From: Manis javanica
Lineage: Eukaryota > Chordata > Mammalia > Pholidota > Manidae
Length of the DNA stretch: 64,000 nt
Assembly (NCBI RefSeq): GCF_040802235.1
Contig: NC_133170.1
Coordinates: forward strand, 9,687,001-9,751,000
Direction of reading: 5' to 3'
The notes under the pieces were generated by a model that saw only the letters and a list, made by a program, of their open reading frames with translations, did not search any database and had not been told where the DNA came from. The translations under genes and the position numbers were made by a program. Shown piece after piece: positions 48,001 through 60,000 of the stretch (the stretch's first letter is position 1; each line of letters opens with the position of its first letter).

Positions 48001-51000
48001 AAATGAATATTAAATAAATGTATCAAATAAAACATTCTATTTTATTAAATAAGATTTAATTTAAAATATTTCAAATTAGCTTTTTTATAAGTTCAATTTC
48101 ATTGTTTTGCCACTATAAAATGAAACTAAATTACATGAAAAATACAATATTTTCATTGTTAATTTCTTCCTTATGCCATCGGCTGGCTCTTTAATAGAAA
48201 TTATAGCCTTACCCAGTAGAATGGTCTAGATGCAGAACAGTTAACAAGTAAAATAGCACAATAGGTGTACTTTAATGTATGTAATTTCACGAGTCATAAG
48301 AAAAATACTCTGAGGGTGACAGATACCTTGCTTTTTAAATGTGACCGTATTGGTGGGTTACTGGTGTGACTACTCAGTCTTTACCTTTCTCTTATAAATA
48401 GATAATATTGAAGGTCCTGTTTACTATTTAGTGAAAACTAGTTGCTAAACTTGTTTATTAGTCTGTATTTGCTGTTTTATATAATTTTATGTAATTGGTG
48501 TTTGCTAACTTACTGTAGGTATTTAAAGATGCTATTTCCTCCTTTAAACAACTATTTCACTCTCAATTTGTGTCAGCTATTTAAATTACATTATATTTAT
48601 ATAACACAAGTATTGGCAAGACAATGCATTCACAGTAAAAAAAAAAATCTCTAAAATCCTGGATTAGTCATCTATGTTAATTCTGACATAAGAAAAGTTA
48701 TTAAATATCTTATTACTTGTATGTAGCCAGTAGTTTTTTAATAGAGTTCATAGTGCTGTGGCAAACTTGCATCTTTAAATAGGTTGATTACTAAGTGAAC
48801 TATTCTATTACTGTAGCTATTACTTGTCAGATGCATTTGATCTCACTTTGAGCAGAAAGCAAAATGAATAATTAAAAACTTCATTATTTTGAGAATAAAA
48901 CCAAGTTATTTTAAATTTTACTTTAAGGAAGAACAACACGCTAACACATCTGCTAATTATGATGTGGAGCTACTTCATCACAAAGACGCACATGTAGATT
49001 TCCTGAAGAGTGGTAAGTCAGCGACGCCTTAAAGTTTTATTTTGTAAAATGTAATATCTGGAAGCCTACTGACAGCTTTGAGAAGTTCTGCAGAGTACAA
49101 ACCTGACTGACTGTCAGTTCAACCCTCTCCAAAGTTACCTGACAGTATCACCTGTTAAGAGGGAGACTAGGCTAATGGAACAAGTATTGAGAAAGACAGC
49201 CTTGTCGTAGTTTCTCTCTTGTCGGCAAAGAACCTTGAGAAAGGAAAAATAATAGGGGATGACTTGAAACAGTGATAGACTTACAGCTTGTCTGAATGAA
49301 AATCAGTTTTTTGACATTTAATTACTTTTTTTTTCCTGAAGTTAATACTGTGAACCCATCATAAATTTTGTTCATGTATAAGGAATCTTGGAGTTAACCT
49401 GACATGAAATTATAATCCAGAAAAACTATTAAGATAAATAGATATGTTAATGTTTAACAAAGGAATATGAAGAATTGTTTTTGAAAACACAATATGGAAA
49501 TCACTAAGGACCTGAGTTAATGTCAACTTTTAAATATTTATCAAACTTAGAAAATAGCTTGAAAATATCCTTTGTAACATAAAATATTTATCTAAAATAG
49601 TTGACTGACCTGTAGTTGTACGCATGACACATGGAGGGCATGTGTAAAGTGCTAAGGTAGCAACAGGAACGGAGTGCTGTGGGAGTGTGACGGTTGCATG
49701 TGATTATAGTCCAGGAGTTAGGTGAGCTCCACAGAGAAGATGATGGTGCAGCTGGATTTTGATGAGTAGGCTCACACTTTAGCCCAGATATCTTCCCTGA
49801 GCTCTAGATTTATATATTGTGCTTCCTAGTTATATCTCCTAGCTGTCTCTCAGGCACCTAAAACTCAGCATACCCAGAACAATTTATGAACTTTGCCCCC
49901 TGAGCAGGTCTTCTAATGTTCCCTCTGATGACCCTGTTGTCTCTCCATTTACATAAGGCAGAAACCTGGGAGTCGTCTTTGAGACCTCTCTCGGTCATTC
50001 TTCATATCTAATCCATCACATTTCTTGATTTTATCTAATAAGTATCTCTCAAGTATACCCACTCCTGCATCTCCACTACCATTGCCATCTCCCTAAAACA
50101 GCCTATTATTTTCTTACCTACCATCCCATAGTACCCTCCTAAATGGTCTGTCTGTCCCCTCTTGAGCTGCTAGCTAGAATACTTTCAAAATAAAATGCTA
50201 ATCCTGACCATGTTGCCCTTAGTGTGAACCCTCTAATGCTTTTCTGTTGCCCTTAGGATAAAGACAGAACTGTTTAAATGTCTTACAAGGCCCTGCACCG
50301 TCTGGCCCTGCCTCCATTCTCATGTCGCAGCACAGCCCCTCTCATCTCTGTGTCTCAGCGGAGCTGAAACTCTTCATGTTCCCTCCTGCCGTAGTATCTT
50401 GACATCTGCTGTTTTTCTTTGATCTAATATTCTTTCCTTCATTTCTTAATTCCCATCCATCCTCTTAGAATTCGAACTAGTTTTCACCTCTTGAAGCCTT
50501 CCCTGCTCTCAGAGTAGGCCGGACTCTGTGCATAGACACTCGTAGCACCATGTACCTCTCCTTCAGAGCTTTGCCAGCTTTATGGTTTTGCATTTGTTCA
50601 TTATTTTATTAACATCTGTTTATTGTAGACTCCATTAAGGCAAAAAAAATGCTCACTGGTATATCTTCTCACATGTTTACTTTCTAGATCCCTCATTTTA
50701 TGTTTCTTCTCATAAATTCATGTGGATTCAGTATAATAGGTTGTGCATGTAAAGCTTTGAGTAACCATGTCATTATTTAATGGTGTTCCAGGGAAGCAGT
50801 TATAGATTGTTGAAATTTTAAAAATTTCTGCTTCTGACTTCCAGTACAGTGACTGATGTGATTAATTAATGAGGAAATTTAAAGGAAAATTACATATTTA
50901 TTTTAATCATAGCTAATGTCCAAACACTACTTGTTATTTTTCTGGGAGACTTTGTAAAAATGATGTTCTCCCAGAGGTATTTTCTCTTACAGAGTTTAAA

Positions 51001-54000
51001 ATACTTTGGAAATCTTGGGTAAACAATTTGAAGTTTGTGACTGTCCAGTAATGTCACTATTTCTCTGGCTTATTTTTAAAGGTGACACCCACTTAGGTGG
51101 AAGCAGCAGAGAAGGCTCATTTAAAGAAACAATAACATTGAAATGGTGCACACCAAGGACAAATAACATTGGTAAGTATTTAAAAATAAATGAAAGGAAA
51201 GAATAAATCAAAAGGTTCTTAAAGTGTCATATAGGGATCATTAATTCTTTTCTTTTTGAATTTTTGTGTTTGTTTTAAGGGCTCAAGGAGCAAGTTTTTT
51301 TTTTTCTCTCTCTCTTTAAATTGTGGAAACATTCCTTTATATTCTTTCAGATCAGTATTTTCTTCTTTTTCAGAATTACACTATTGTACTGGCGCTTACC
51401 GGATTTCACCTGTAGATGTAAATAGTAGACCTTCCTCCTGCCTCACGAATTTTCTTCTGAATGGTAACTCATCACTGAATTGTTTTGACTGAGATTACTC
51501 CAAGTGAAATCATTAGTGAGAATATGTGGAATGTGAACTCTGAAAAGCTATTTTCTTCAATAAATTTTTTTAAAAATATATATTTATCAAAGTATAGTTG
51601 ATATATAATATTACATTGGTTTCAAGTATGCAACATAGTGATTTGACAGTTATATGCATTACTAAATGCTCACCCCAACTAGTGTGGTTACTGTCTGTCA
51701 ACATAGAAAGATGTTACAGAACCATTGATTATATTCTCCATGTGTAATTTTCGTCCCCATGACTAATTCATTCTTCAGTATAGTTTAACCATTTTATTTC
51801 ACCAAATTGTTTTAAAGTTAGTTTTGAATACCCTTTAACAGTTTTACTAATGTTTAAAAATAAGATGACCTCATTTTTTTAGACTATTTTATCTAAATAA
51901 GTTTTTAAAATATATTTTTAAGTATTTTTAATTTAAAAATTTGACCTTTAGAGTCTAAGTTGATTTTTTCTTGAAGATAGAACAATATAGACCATTATCT
52001 TGCCTTTTGAATTTTAGATTACAAAATATATGGACCTAGTTATCGTTGAACATTAGATCTTTATCATAAATAAACATTGTATCTTCAGTACTATACCATG
52101 TGATTCTTTCACATAGGCCCCTGTGTTTCCTTGCATGAAATTTTTTTAAAAAGTTACTGGATTCCATTTACTAAATATAAATTCCTTATAATCAACTAGG
52201 TTTTAGAACCAATGATATGACAAGTCAGGCTTTATCATAAATTTAATTTCATTGTTCTATTAAGTATGACTTGATTATGAGACTATGTAAAATACAGATC
52301 AACATTTGGTCACATGGAATAGAAAGTAATTGTGATAACCATGCTGATAAGGAGGTTTTGTGGTAGTGAATTGAGACTTGGCTTTTTCCTCCATATGTTT
52401 TATAGCCTTGATAACTTGAGGATTATTAACAGTTATCTCACTTTTCTTCTGGATGTCCAGGAAGAAAATTTTGTATGAACTTTGTAACTGAATGACAAAT
52501 ATAACCACACATTATATGAGACTACTATACTTATTTTGGAAAACTGTACAACTATATCCTGTGACTAGAATTATGACTTTCAGAATGTGAACTGCAGATA
52601 TACTAAATTAGCAATGCTGAATGCTGGTTAAAATACGAGGATAAGTAAAATGAAAAATTAGGCATAAATCTTAAGGGAAAAACATAAGAGCTCATTTGAA
52701 TTTTATTACTGATAGAGTGATCTTGCTTTTGACAGGTCGTTCTGTTTTATTGGAACAGCCACGAAAGTCAGGTTCCAAAGTCATTAGTCATATGCTTAGT
52801 AGCCATGGAGGAGAGATTTTTTTGCACGTCCTTAGCAGTTCTCGATCCATTCTAGAAGATCCGCCTTCCATTAGTGAAGGATGTGGAGGAAGAGTTACAG
52901 ACTACCGGATCACAGTAAGACTCTAATATGTATACATTCAATGTTTTGAGTCTCTCATCATTCAGCAAGTGGTATTAAGTACCTATGATATGCTAAGGTC
53001 TGTGACAAAAATGGGTTTGGAGAAGTTATTATTAGTAGATTATTATTATTTAATTAGGTGAATTCCTGCACTACTTAATCAGAAGAGCTATTTATCACTG
53101 TATTCAGTGTATACTGAGAAGTATCTGGATGGCATTGACACACTGGAATTACAGGGAAGAATGGAAATTGATTGGAACTAATATTTTAGGTAGAATTTTA
53201 TTTCTAGGAACTTAAATGGCAAACAAAAACACTGCAATATTTGGATGCTGCTACTTTGAAATAATATTAAATGTTTATATTTTGAAAGGTGCATACAAGG
53301 AAATTATTTATTTGTTTTCAGTAGAAATTCTGTTCTGATTTTAATTTTTCACTGCCACCCCTGGTTTAAATCCAATATTTCATGACTGTCTACTTTTTGA
53401 GATGGTTGTAAAGATTAAATGTGATTATGTTTATAAATGTACTTTGTAAACTACAAAGTGTTATATACTCTAAATAATTGTACTAGGCTTTTTTTGTTTT
53501 GTTTTTACATCTTCTTAAATGAGAAAACTAATAAACTTTATAGAAAACTTAAGAGAATATAAATGTCTTTAAAAAAAGGGGAAGAAAACAAAGACTGTAA
53601 ATAACCTGTTATTACATCATTTAAAGAGAACCACTGTTGACATTTTGATGTCACGTCAAGGTAGTTTTTAAGTAAGCAAATGGGTATTCCAGTGTAATTA
53701 GCTCATTCTTTTATCTGTATGTGTATATGTATAACACAGAAGTAAAGAAACATGAGTGTGCCTTGGTTTTTAAAAAGTGGAAAAAACCATGAATGCATTG
53801 GTGTCTGAGGCTTTCTTACCTCCATTGTAATACAGGCTAATAGGGTTCATGTTCAGAAACAAATCAGTGGGGAGGGACAGGTAGACAAGATGGTTCATTG
53901 CATAGCACAGGATGGAATGGAAGACTTCAGGAAGACAGACTATTACATGTAGTCCGTACTGAAACATTAGAAAATAGTTTCTAATTTTATCTTATTTGGT

Positions 54001-57000
54001 TATCATTAGGATTTTGGTGAATTTATGAGGGAAAACAGATTAACTCCTTTTCTAGACCCCAGATATAAAATCGATGGAAGTCTTGAGATCCCTTTGGAAC
54101 GAGCAAAAGATCAGTTAGAAAAACACACCCGTTACTGGCCTATGATTATTTCACAAACCACCATTTTTAACATGCAAGCGGTAAGTGTTAGTTTAAACTT
54201 ATCTTCTCAATTAATTATATGTACCATTTCTCAAGCAAAAAATGAAATATATGAATTTGTTAAAGATTAGTAATAGAAAATTGTAGTCATAGATTATCTT
54301 GCCATGGTGATATTTAAAATTAATTGAATTTTTTTCTGGATCCTTTGATATTTGTTTTTCAAGACAGACTTTCATTTCTTTTTTTAAAAAAATCTAACAG
54401 GTAGTTCCATTAGCCAGTGTTATTGTGAAAGAATCTTTGACAGAAGAAGATGTATTAAACTGTCAAAAAACAATATACAACTTAGTTGATATGGAAAGAA
54501 AAAATGATCCTCTGCCTATTTCCACAGTTGGTACAAGAGGAAAAGGCCCTAAAAGGTAGTTTTGCCTTACTTTCTCTTTATGTCACATTTATTTGATGCA
54601 TACTATTTTTTTAAGCTAACTTATTTTTTAAGCTATTTTTTAAGCTAACTTATTAAGTTACATTCATATAACTGAGATGAAATGATATAAAATACAGAAA
54701 AGCAGAATTAGATACATTAAACTTAGAATTGCACCAGTAACTATTGAGAAAGAAAAAAAGTCGTTTATTTCCTTTACCGGTTGTGACACTTCGATATTAT
54801 TTAAAGTGTTCTTATTTCTAAGAACATTGTTTTAAATCTTTACTTCAGAGATGAGCAATACCGTATCATGTGGAATGAATTAGAAACCCTTGTCAGAGCC
54901 CATATCAGCAACTCGGAGAAGCATCAGAGGGTCTTGGAATGTCTGATGGCCTGTAGGAGCAAACCCCCAGAAGAAGAAGAACGAAAGAAACGAGGAAGAA
55001 AGAGGGAGGACAAAGAGGACAAGTCAGAGAAAGCAGTGAAAGATTATGAGCAGGAGAAATCTTGGCAAGATTCAGAGAGGTGACTTGTTGACATTGATAT
55101 AGATGCACCCTGGTGCTTTTTAGCATGTCACGTTTTGTGTGTAGCACATTCAAACATTCAGACTTCATTTAAAGTAGTTCATTTAATATGTGTTTATTTT
55201 ATTGTATAACTGGTTTTTTTATCATTCTTAAAATAGAGAGGCTCTTGGGCTTCAAGAGGTATGATCTTTTTATTGTTACTGTTGGGGGCAAAGGTAGTGT
55301 TTAAGTTTTTCCTAATTAACATATGACAATCATAATGCATAATGGTTGGTGTCATTATTTGCTTTATGCGTTATGCATAGTTTTATTTCTTTGTTCAGTA
55401 AATATTTATTGAATGCCTGTGATGTGCCAGCCATTTGACAAGATCTCTGCCCTGGAAGATCATACAGTATTGTGGTAGAGATAGGCAAGTAAGGCTGATG
55501 ACAGCAAAGTGTGGGAGATACTGTCACAAAAATAGGCACAGGATGCTCTTGGGAGCATAGTCCTAAATCTGAAAACCTTCCTCAGCAGTACCCCCTTTTC
55601 CTTAGTCTGTGATGACTATAACTGTATCAAGGTTAAATGTAAAAAAGCATAAAAAGTAATGAAGGCCTATAAATAACAGTATCATAAGATATAAGCTGGC
55701 TTCATCCTTTGCCCCCTTGCCGAAACTCAGGCAAAGAACTAGGTAAATATATAATGGCCATGTGGTAAGTACCTTAAGAATTAAACAGAACTTACTATGG
55801 AAAATTTCAAACATGTACAACAGTAGAAGCAATAGTTACCCCATCATGTACTTCCAGTAGTTAATCAGTTCCTGGCAGATCTCATTTCATACGTAACTAC
55901 ATCCACTCCCCTCACCTCCACCACCACCCTTCTTACCAATGGGAGTATTTTCAGGCCAATTCTAGAAATCCTGTCATTTCATCCAAAAATGAGTAGAACA
56001 TTTTTATTCTCTTTGACTTTAGAAGCTCACTTCTTCCTCAGAGCTACGGAGTCTCTGAAATGGAATTGGCTCTTTTTAAAAAGAGGAAAAGAAAAGTGCT
56101 CACATTCAGAGCCGGCTGGTCATCAAGTACATCTTTATATGTTTTGAAAGTGTTTCTGTTCTCTGATGAAACTCAAAATAAACTTGGAGTTAAGTTTCTA
56201 ATTTGTGGAATGTAAATACATTTCCACAACATATAAATTAGGGAACAAATGATAGTAGATTTCTTAATCTTATTTGTAATTTGAAATAATATTTTGTCCA
56301 TATCTTTTAAAATTATGAAGTTTCTTCCAAAGGTCACATTTCTGACCTTTTAAATATTTGCTTCTTAAATTTTTATTCATATTTAAAATATTTTACAGCT
56401 AACTATGTTACTGAATTATTACATGATTATGATGAAGGAAAAGGGAAACTTGGGTTTAATTCATTAAGTTCTTTCTCTTGATTTTAGATGGAGGTTTAGC
56501 TTCTGATGGTTTACTTTGTGAGAGCAGCTCTTTTATTTGCTGTGCAAAATCTAGTTTATTTTGAAGTATTTAAATTGCTAAAAATTTAAACTCTAAATTT
56601 TATTGTTTGCCTCTGTAAAAGATTAAAAGGAATCTTAGAACGTGGAAAAGAAGACCTGGCTGAAGCTGAGATTATAAAAGATTCACCTGATTCCCCAGAA
56701 CCTCCAAACAAAAAGCCCCTTGTTGAAATGGATGAAACTCCACCAGTGGAAAAATCAAAGGGTAAGTGAGTAAAGGTGTGGTCACTGTATCTTAAAAAGC
56801 TTTTCAAATTTAGTTCTGCTTTGTACAGTATCGTTTAATGTTGTGTACAGGAGCAATAGGTACTAACAGTTTCTGGAAAGTGATTAGGAGATTCATTGTT
56901 TATAGCCTTGGAAAATACAGGCAGTAAGTGTATTTGTCATCATTAAAGAATAACTAGTGTCAGACCTTCATTAATGAAGGCTTTGGAGTATAAGCACTTT

Positions 57001-60000
57001 TATACGTTCTGTATTTAAAGAAATTTCAACTTTGTAATCTTGAATCTGTTTATGTTCCTGAAACTATAGTAAGTCCTAGGTTATTGAAGACAAACTCTTT
57101 TCCCTAAACTCTTAATGAACTTATGGAAGGATCTGATAGCACCCATTTATTGATAAATCAAAATGTGTGAATAAGTTTTAGTCAAGGTATTGTGAAAAAT
57201 ATTTTCATTATAAAGCCTGTTGTTATCTCTTATTTTTAGGCTGAAATACTTAATTTCCTCTTTAAGGAATTTTAGGCATCACAGATATGATATGGGTTGG
57301 GGGCTCCTGAAATCATTGTAGGCCTTAGTTTTCTTGAAGATAAGCTACTTTCAGGAAAAAGATTTAATACTTTCAGAAAAAATAGGTAATGGTAAGACAG
57401 AGAACTGTCTGATATCTTGTCACTATGCCTGTCCTAAGGCAGTAAGACTCAGGGCCGGCCAGATTGTAGTATTGGCAGCTCATCCCAGGAAGAAGGTAAG
57501 GCTTATGATTTTTATATGCGTCTGCTGTAGTCTATATATCATAATACATGCTAATATTCTCCAGCTTACTGATTTCTCTGAAATCTGAGATAAGGGTGAT
57601 CTCGCCACATTTTCCTTTAGGCATTTGTTAGAGTGCCTGGGAAATAAACAATTGTTGATAAATTATCCTGTTCTCAAATGCCAAAATATGTCACTGTTGA
57701 GTAGGATGAGAAATTTGGGTTTAATCTGAACAGTGCCTCCACACTGCTTGGAAAGTAGAACTCTAAAAATTATTAGAGTGGCAAGAAGTTGCAAGCAACC
57801 AGAACACATAACTAATAAGAAAATGACTGAGTGATGGTGTGTGTTCATAGGGTGGAATTTATATAGCACAAAAATAATTATTGCCACAAATGCCCACTTT
57901 TCCTCTTGCTCATGTATATCATCCAGATTTCAGCTTAAGCAAGTCTTTTACAGGGAAGAGCTCCCTGACTTCCTAACTTAGCAATTAAGTTAGATGCCAG
58001 AGGGGAGGGACAGGGGGAGGTGGGTGAAGCAAGTGAAGGGGATTATAGAGGTGCAAACTCCAGTTATTAAACAGAGAAATGTGAAAAACAGCGAGGGAAT
58101 ACAGTCAGTAATACTGTAATAATTATATCTGGTGACTGATGGCAACTGGACTTATGGTGGTGATCACTTCGTAATGTATATAAATGTTGAATTGCTGTGT
58201 TGTACAACTGAACCTATATAATATCACATGTCACCTATATTACCTCAGTATTTAAAACAGGAAGTTAAGTGAGGTGCTGCTTTGTGCTGCCATCGCACCC
58301 CAGGTTGCTGCTGTTGGGAGTGCTGGGAGAACTGCACTGATGCACTTGTCAGCATCTTGCCTCTACTAGCAGCCTGGGCGTTTTAAAGGCAGGAGCTTTT
58401 TAAAATTTATTATTATGTCAGTATCACCCAATGCAGTCCCTGTCCCAAAGTAGAAATTCAACTATCATTTGTTGAATGAATAAAGCTTTTTTAAAAGAGC
58501 AGGCTACAAAACCATATATACCTTGATTTCCATTTTGTTTTTCATTCTTAAAATAGAGAGGCTCTTGGGCTTCAAGAGGTATGATCTTTTTATTGTTACT
58601 GTTGGGGGCAAAGGTAGTGTTTAATGTACATAATTTTTTATGTACATATACACTAGCTTATCACTTACAGTTAAATTAAATAGATCCCTAATGCTTTTCA
58701 CCCTGAAACATTATGTAGAATGGCCCATATGGGGAGCAACTTGATAGCAAATCAATGTCTTGTCTTCCCTTGTTCACTTCCATTCAAGGTTGGGTGTTGA
58801 AACAAAAGTGTTTTTTCTTTCATTCTGTCTTACAACCTAAGTCACATGTCTCCAGAAACTTATATGGGCCTTTTATTATACCTCAATTTCATCTGCTTTG
58901 GTAAATGACTTCCGAGGACCCTCTAAAGTGAATTTTGTGCCTGCTGTATACTCTTCATATAATACTGGGCTATTCCAAACATGCCCTCTAGATACAGTGA
59001 AAACCAATTCAGTGATCTTTGTGTGATACACCAACAGAAACACCAAAATACAGCTTTACCAGTACTAGATAGGCATTGAAAAAAGATAGCTGTGATATTA
59101 TGGGTGCTTTTGATTTCCTTCTTTGTTTTGTTGCTTTCTAAATTTTATCTAATGAACATGTATTTGTCTTATAAGAAGAAAAATGCTTTTATTTTGTTAA
59201 TGTTATTAAAAATTTATGTGCAGTAATTATTAACTCCTTCGTGTACAGTTCTGTGAGTTTAGACAATGCTCACAGTTGTGTAACTACCACCATAGTAAAA
59301 GTATAGAACAGTTTCATCACCCCAAAAAAGTCTGTTGGACTGCCCGTTACTGGTTATCCTACACTCCCTCTACCACAATTCCTCATAACTATTGATGTGT
59401 TTTCTCTTCCTATAATTGTGCCATATAAATGAAATCATAAAAGTGTGCTGCTTTTGAGGTTGGGTTATTTCACATAGCAGAATGATTTGAGATTCATCTG
59501 TGCTGTATGTTTATCAGTTGATTTTCTTTACATTGCATTTGGCTAACTTTATTAGAAGCTGCCAACTCATTTTTCGAAAGTGGCTGGTTCATTCCCACCA
59601 GCAGTTACGAGTGCTGGTTGTTCTGTGTCCTTGGCAGCATTTGCTATCGACAGGATTTCTTTTTTTCTCTTCCAATTAGTAGGTAGGAGTATTTCGCTGT
59701 GGTTTTAATTTCTGTTTATCTTTTAACTAATGGTGAGCCTCTTCTCAGTTGCTTATTCACCAGCTGTATGCACTCTTTGATGAAGGGCTCATTCAGATAC
59801 TTCTGGCATTCTTAAACTGGGCTATTGGGGTTTTGGATACGAATCCTTTGTTGGATATTTGAGTTGCAAATGTTTTCTGTGGCCAAATATTTATAACTTT
59901 GGCGGAGCCCAGGCCTTTAATTTTGATGAAGTCCAATATATCAGGTTTTTTTTAAAGATTATGCTTTTGGTGTTATGTATAAGAAGCCTTTGCATTATCC

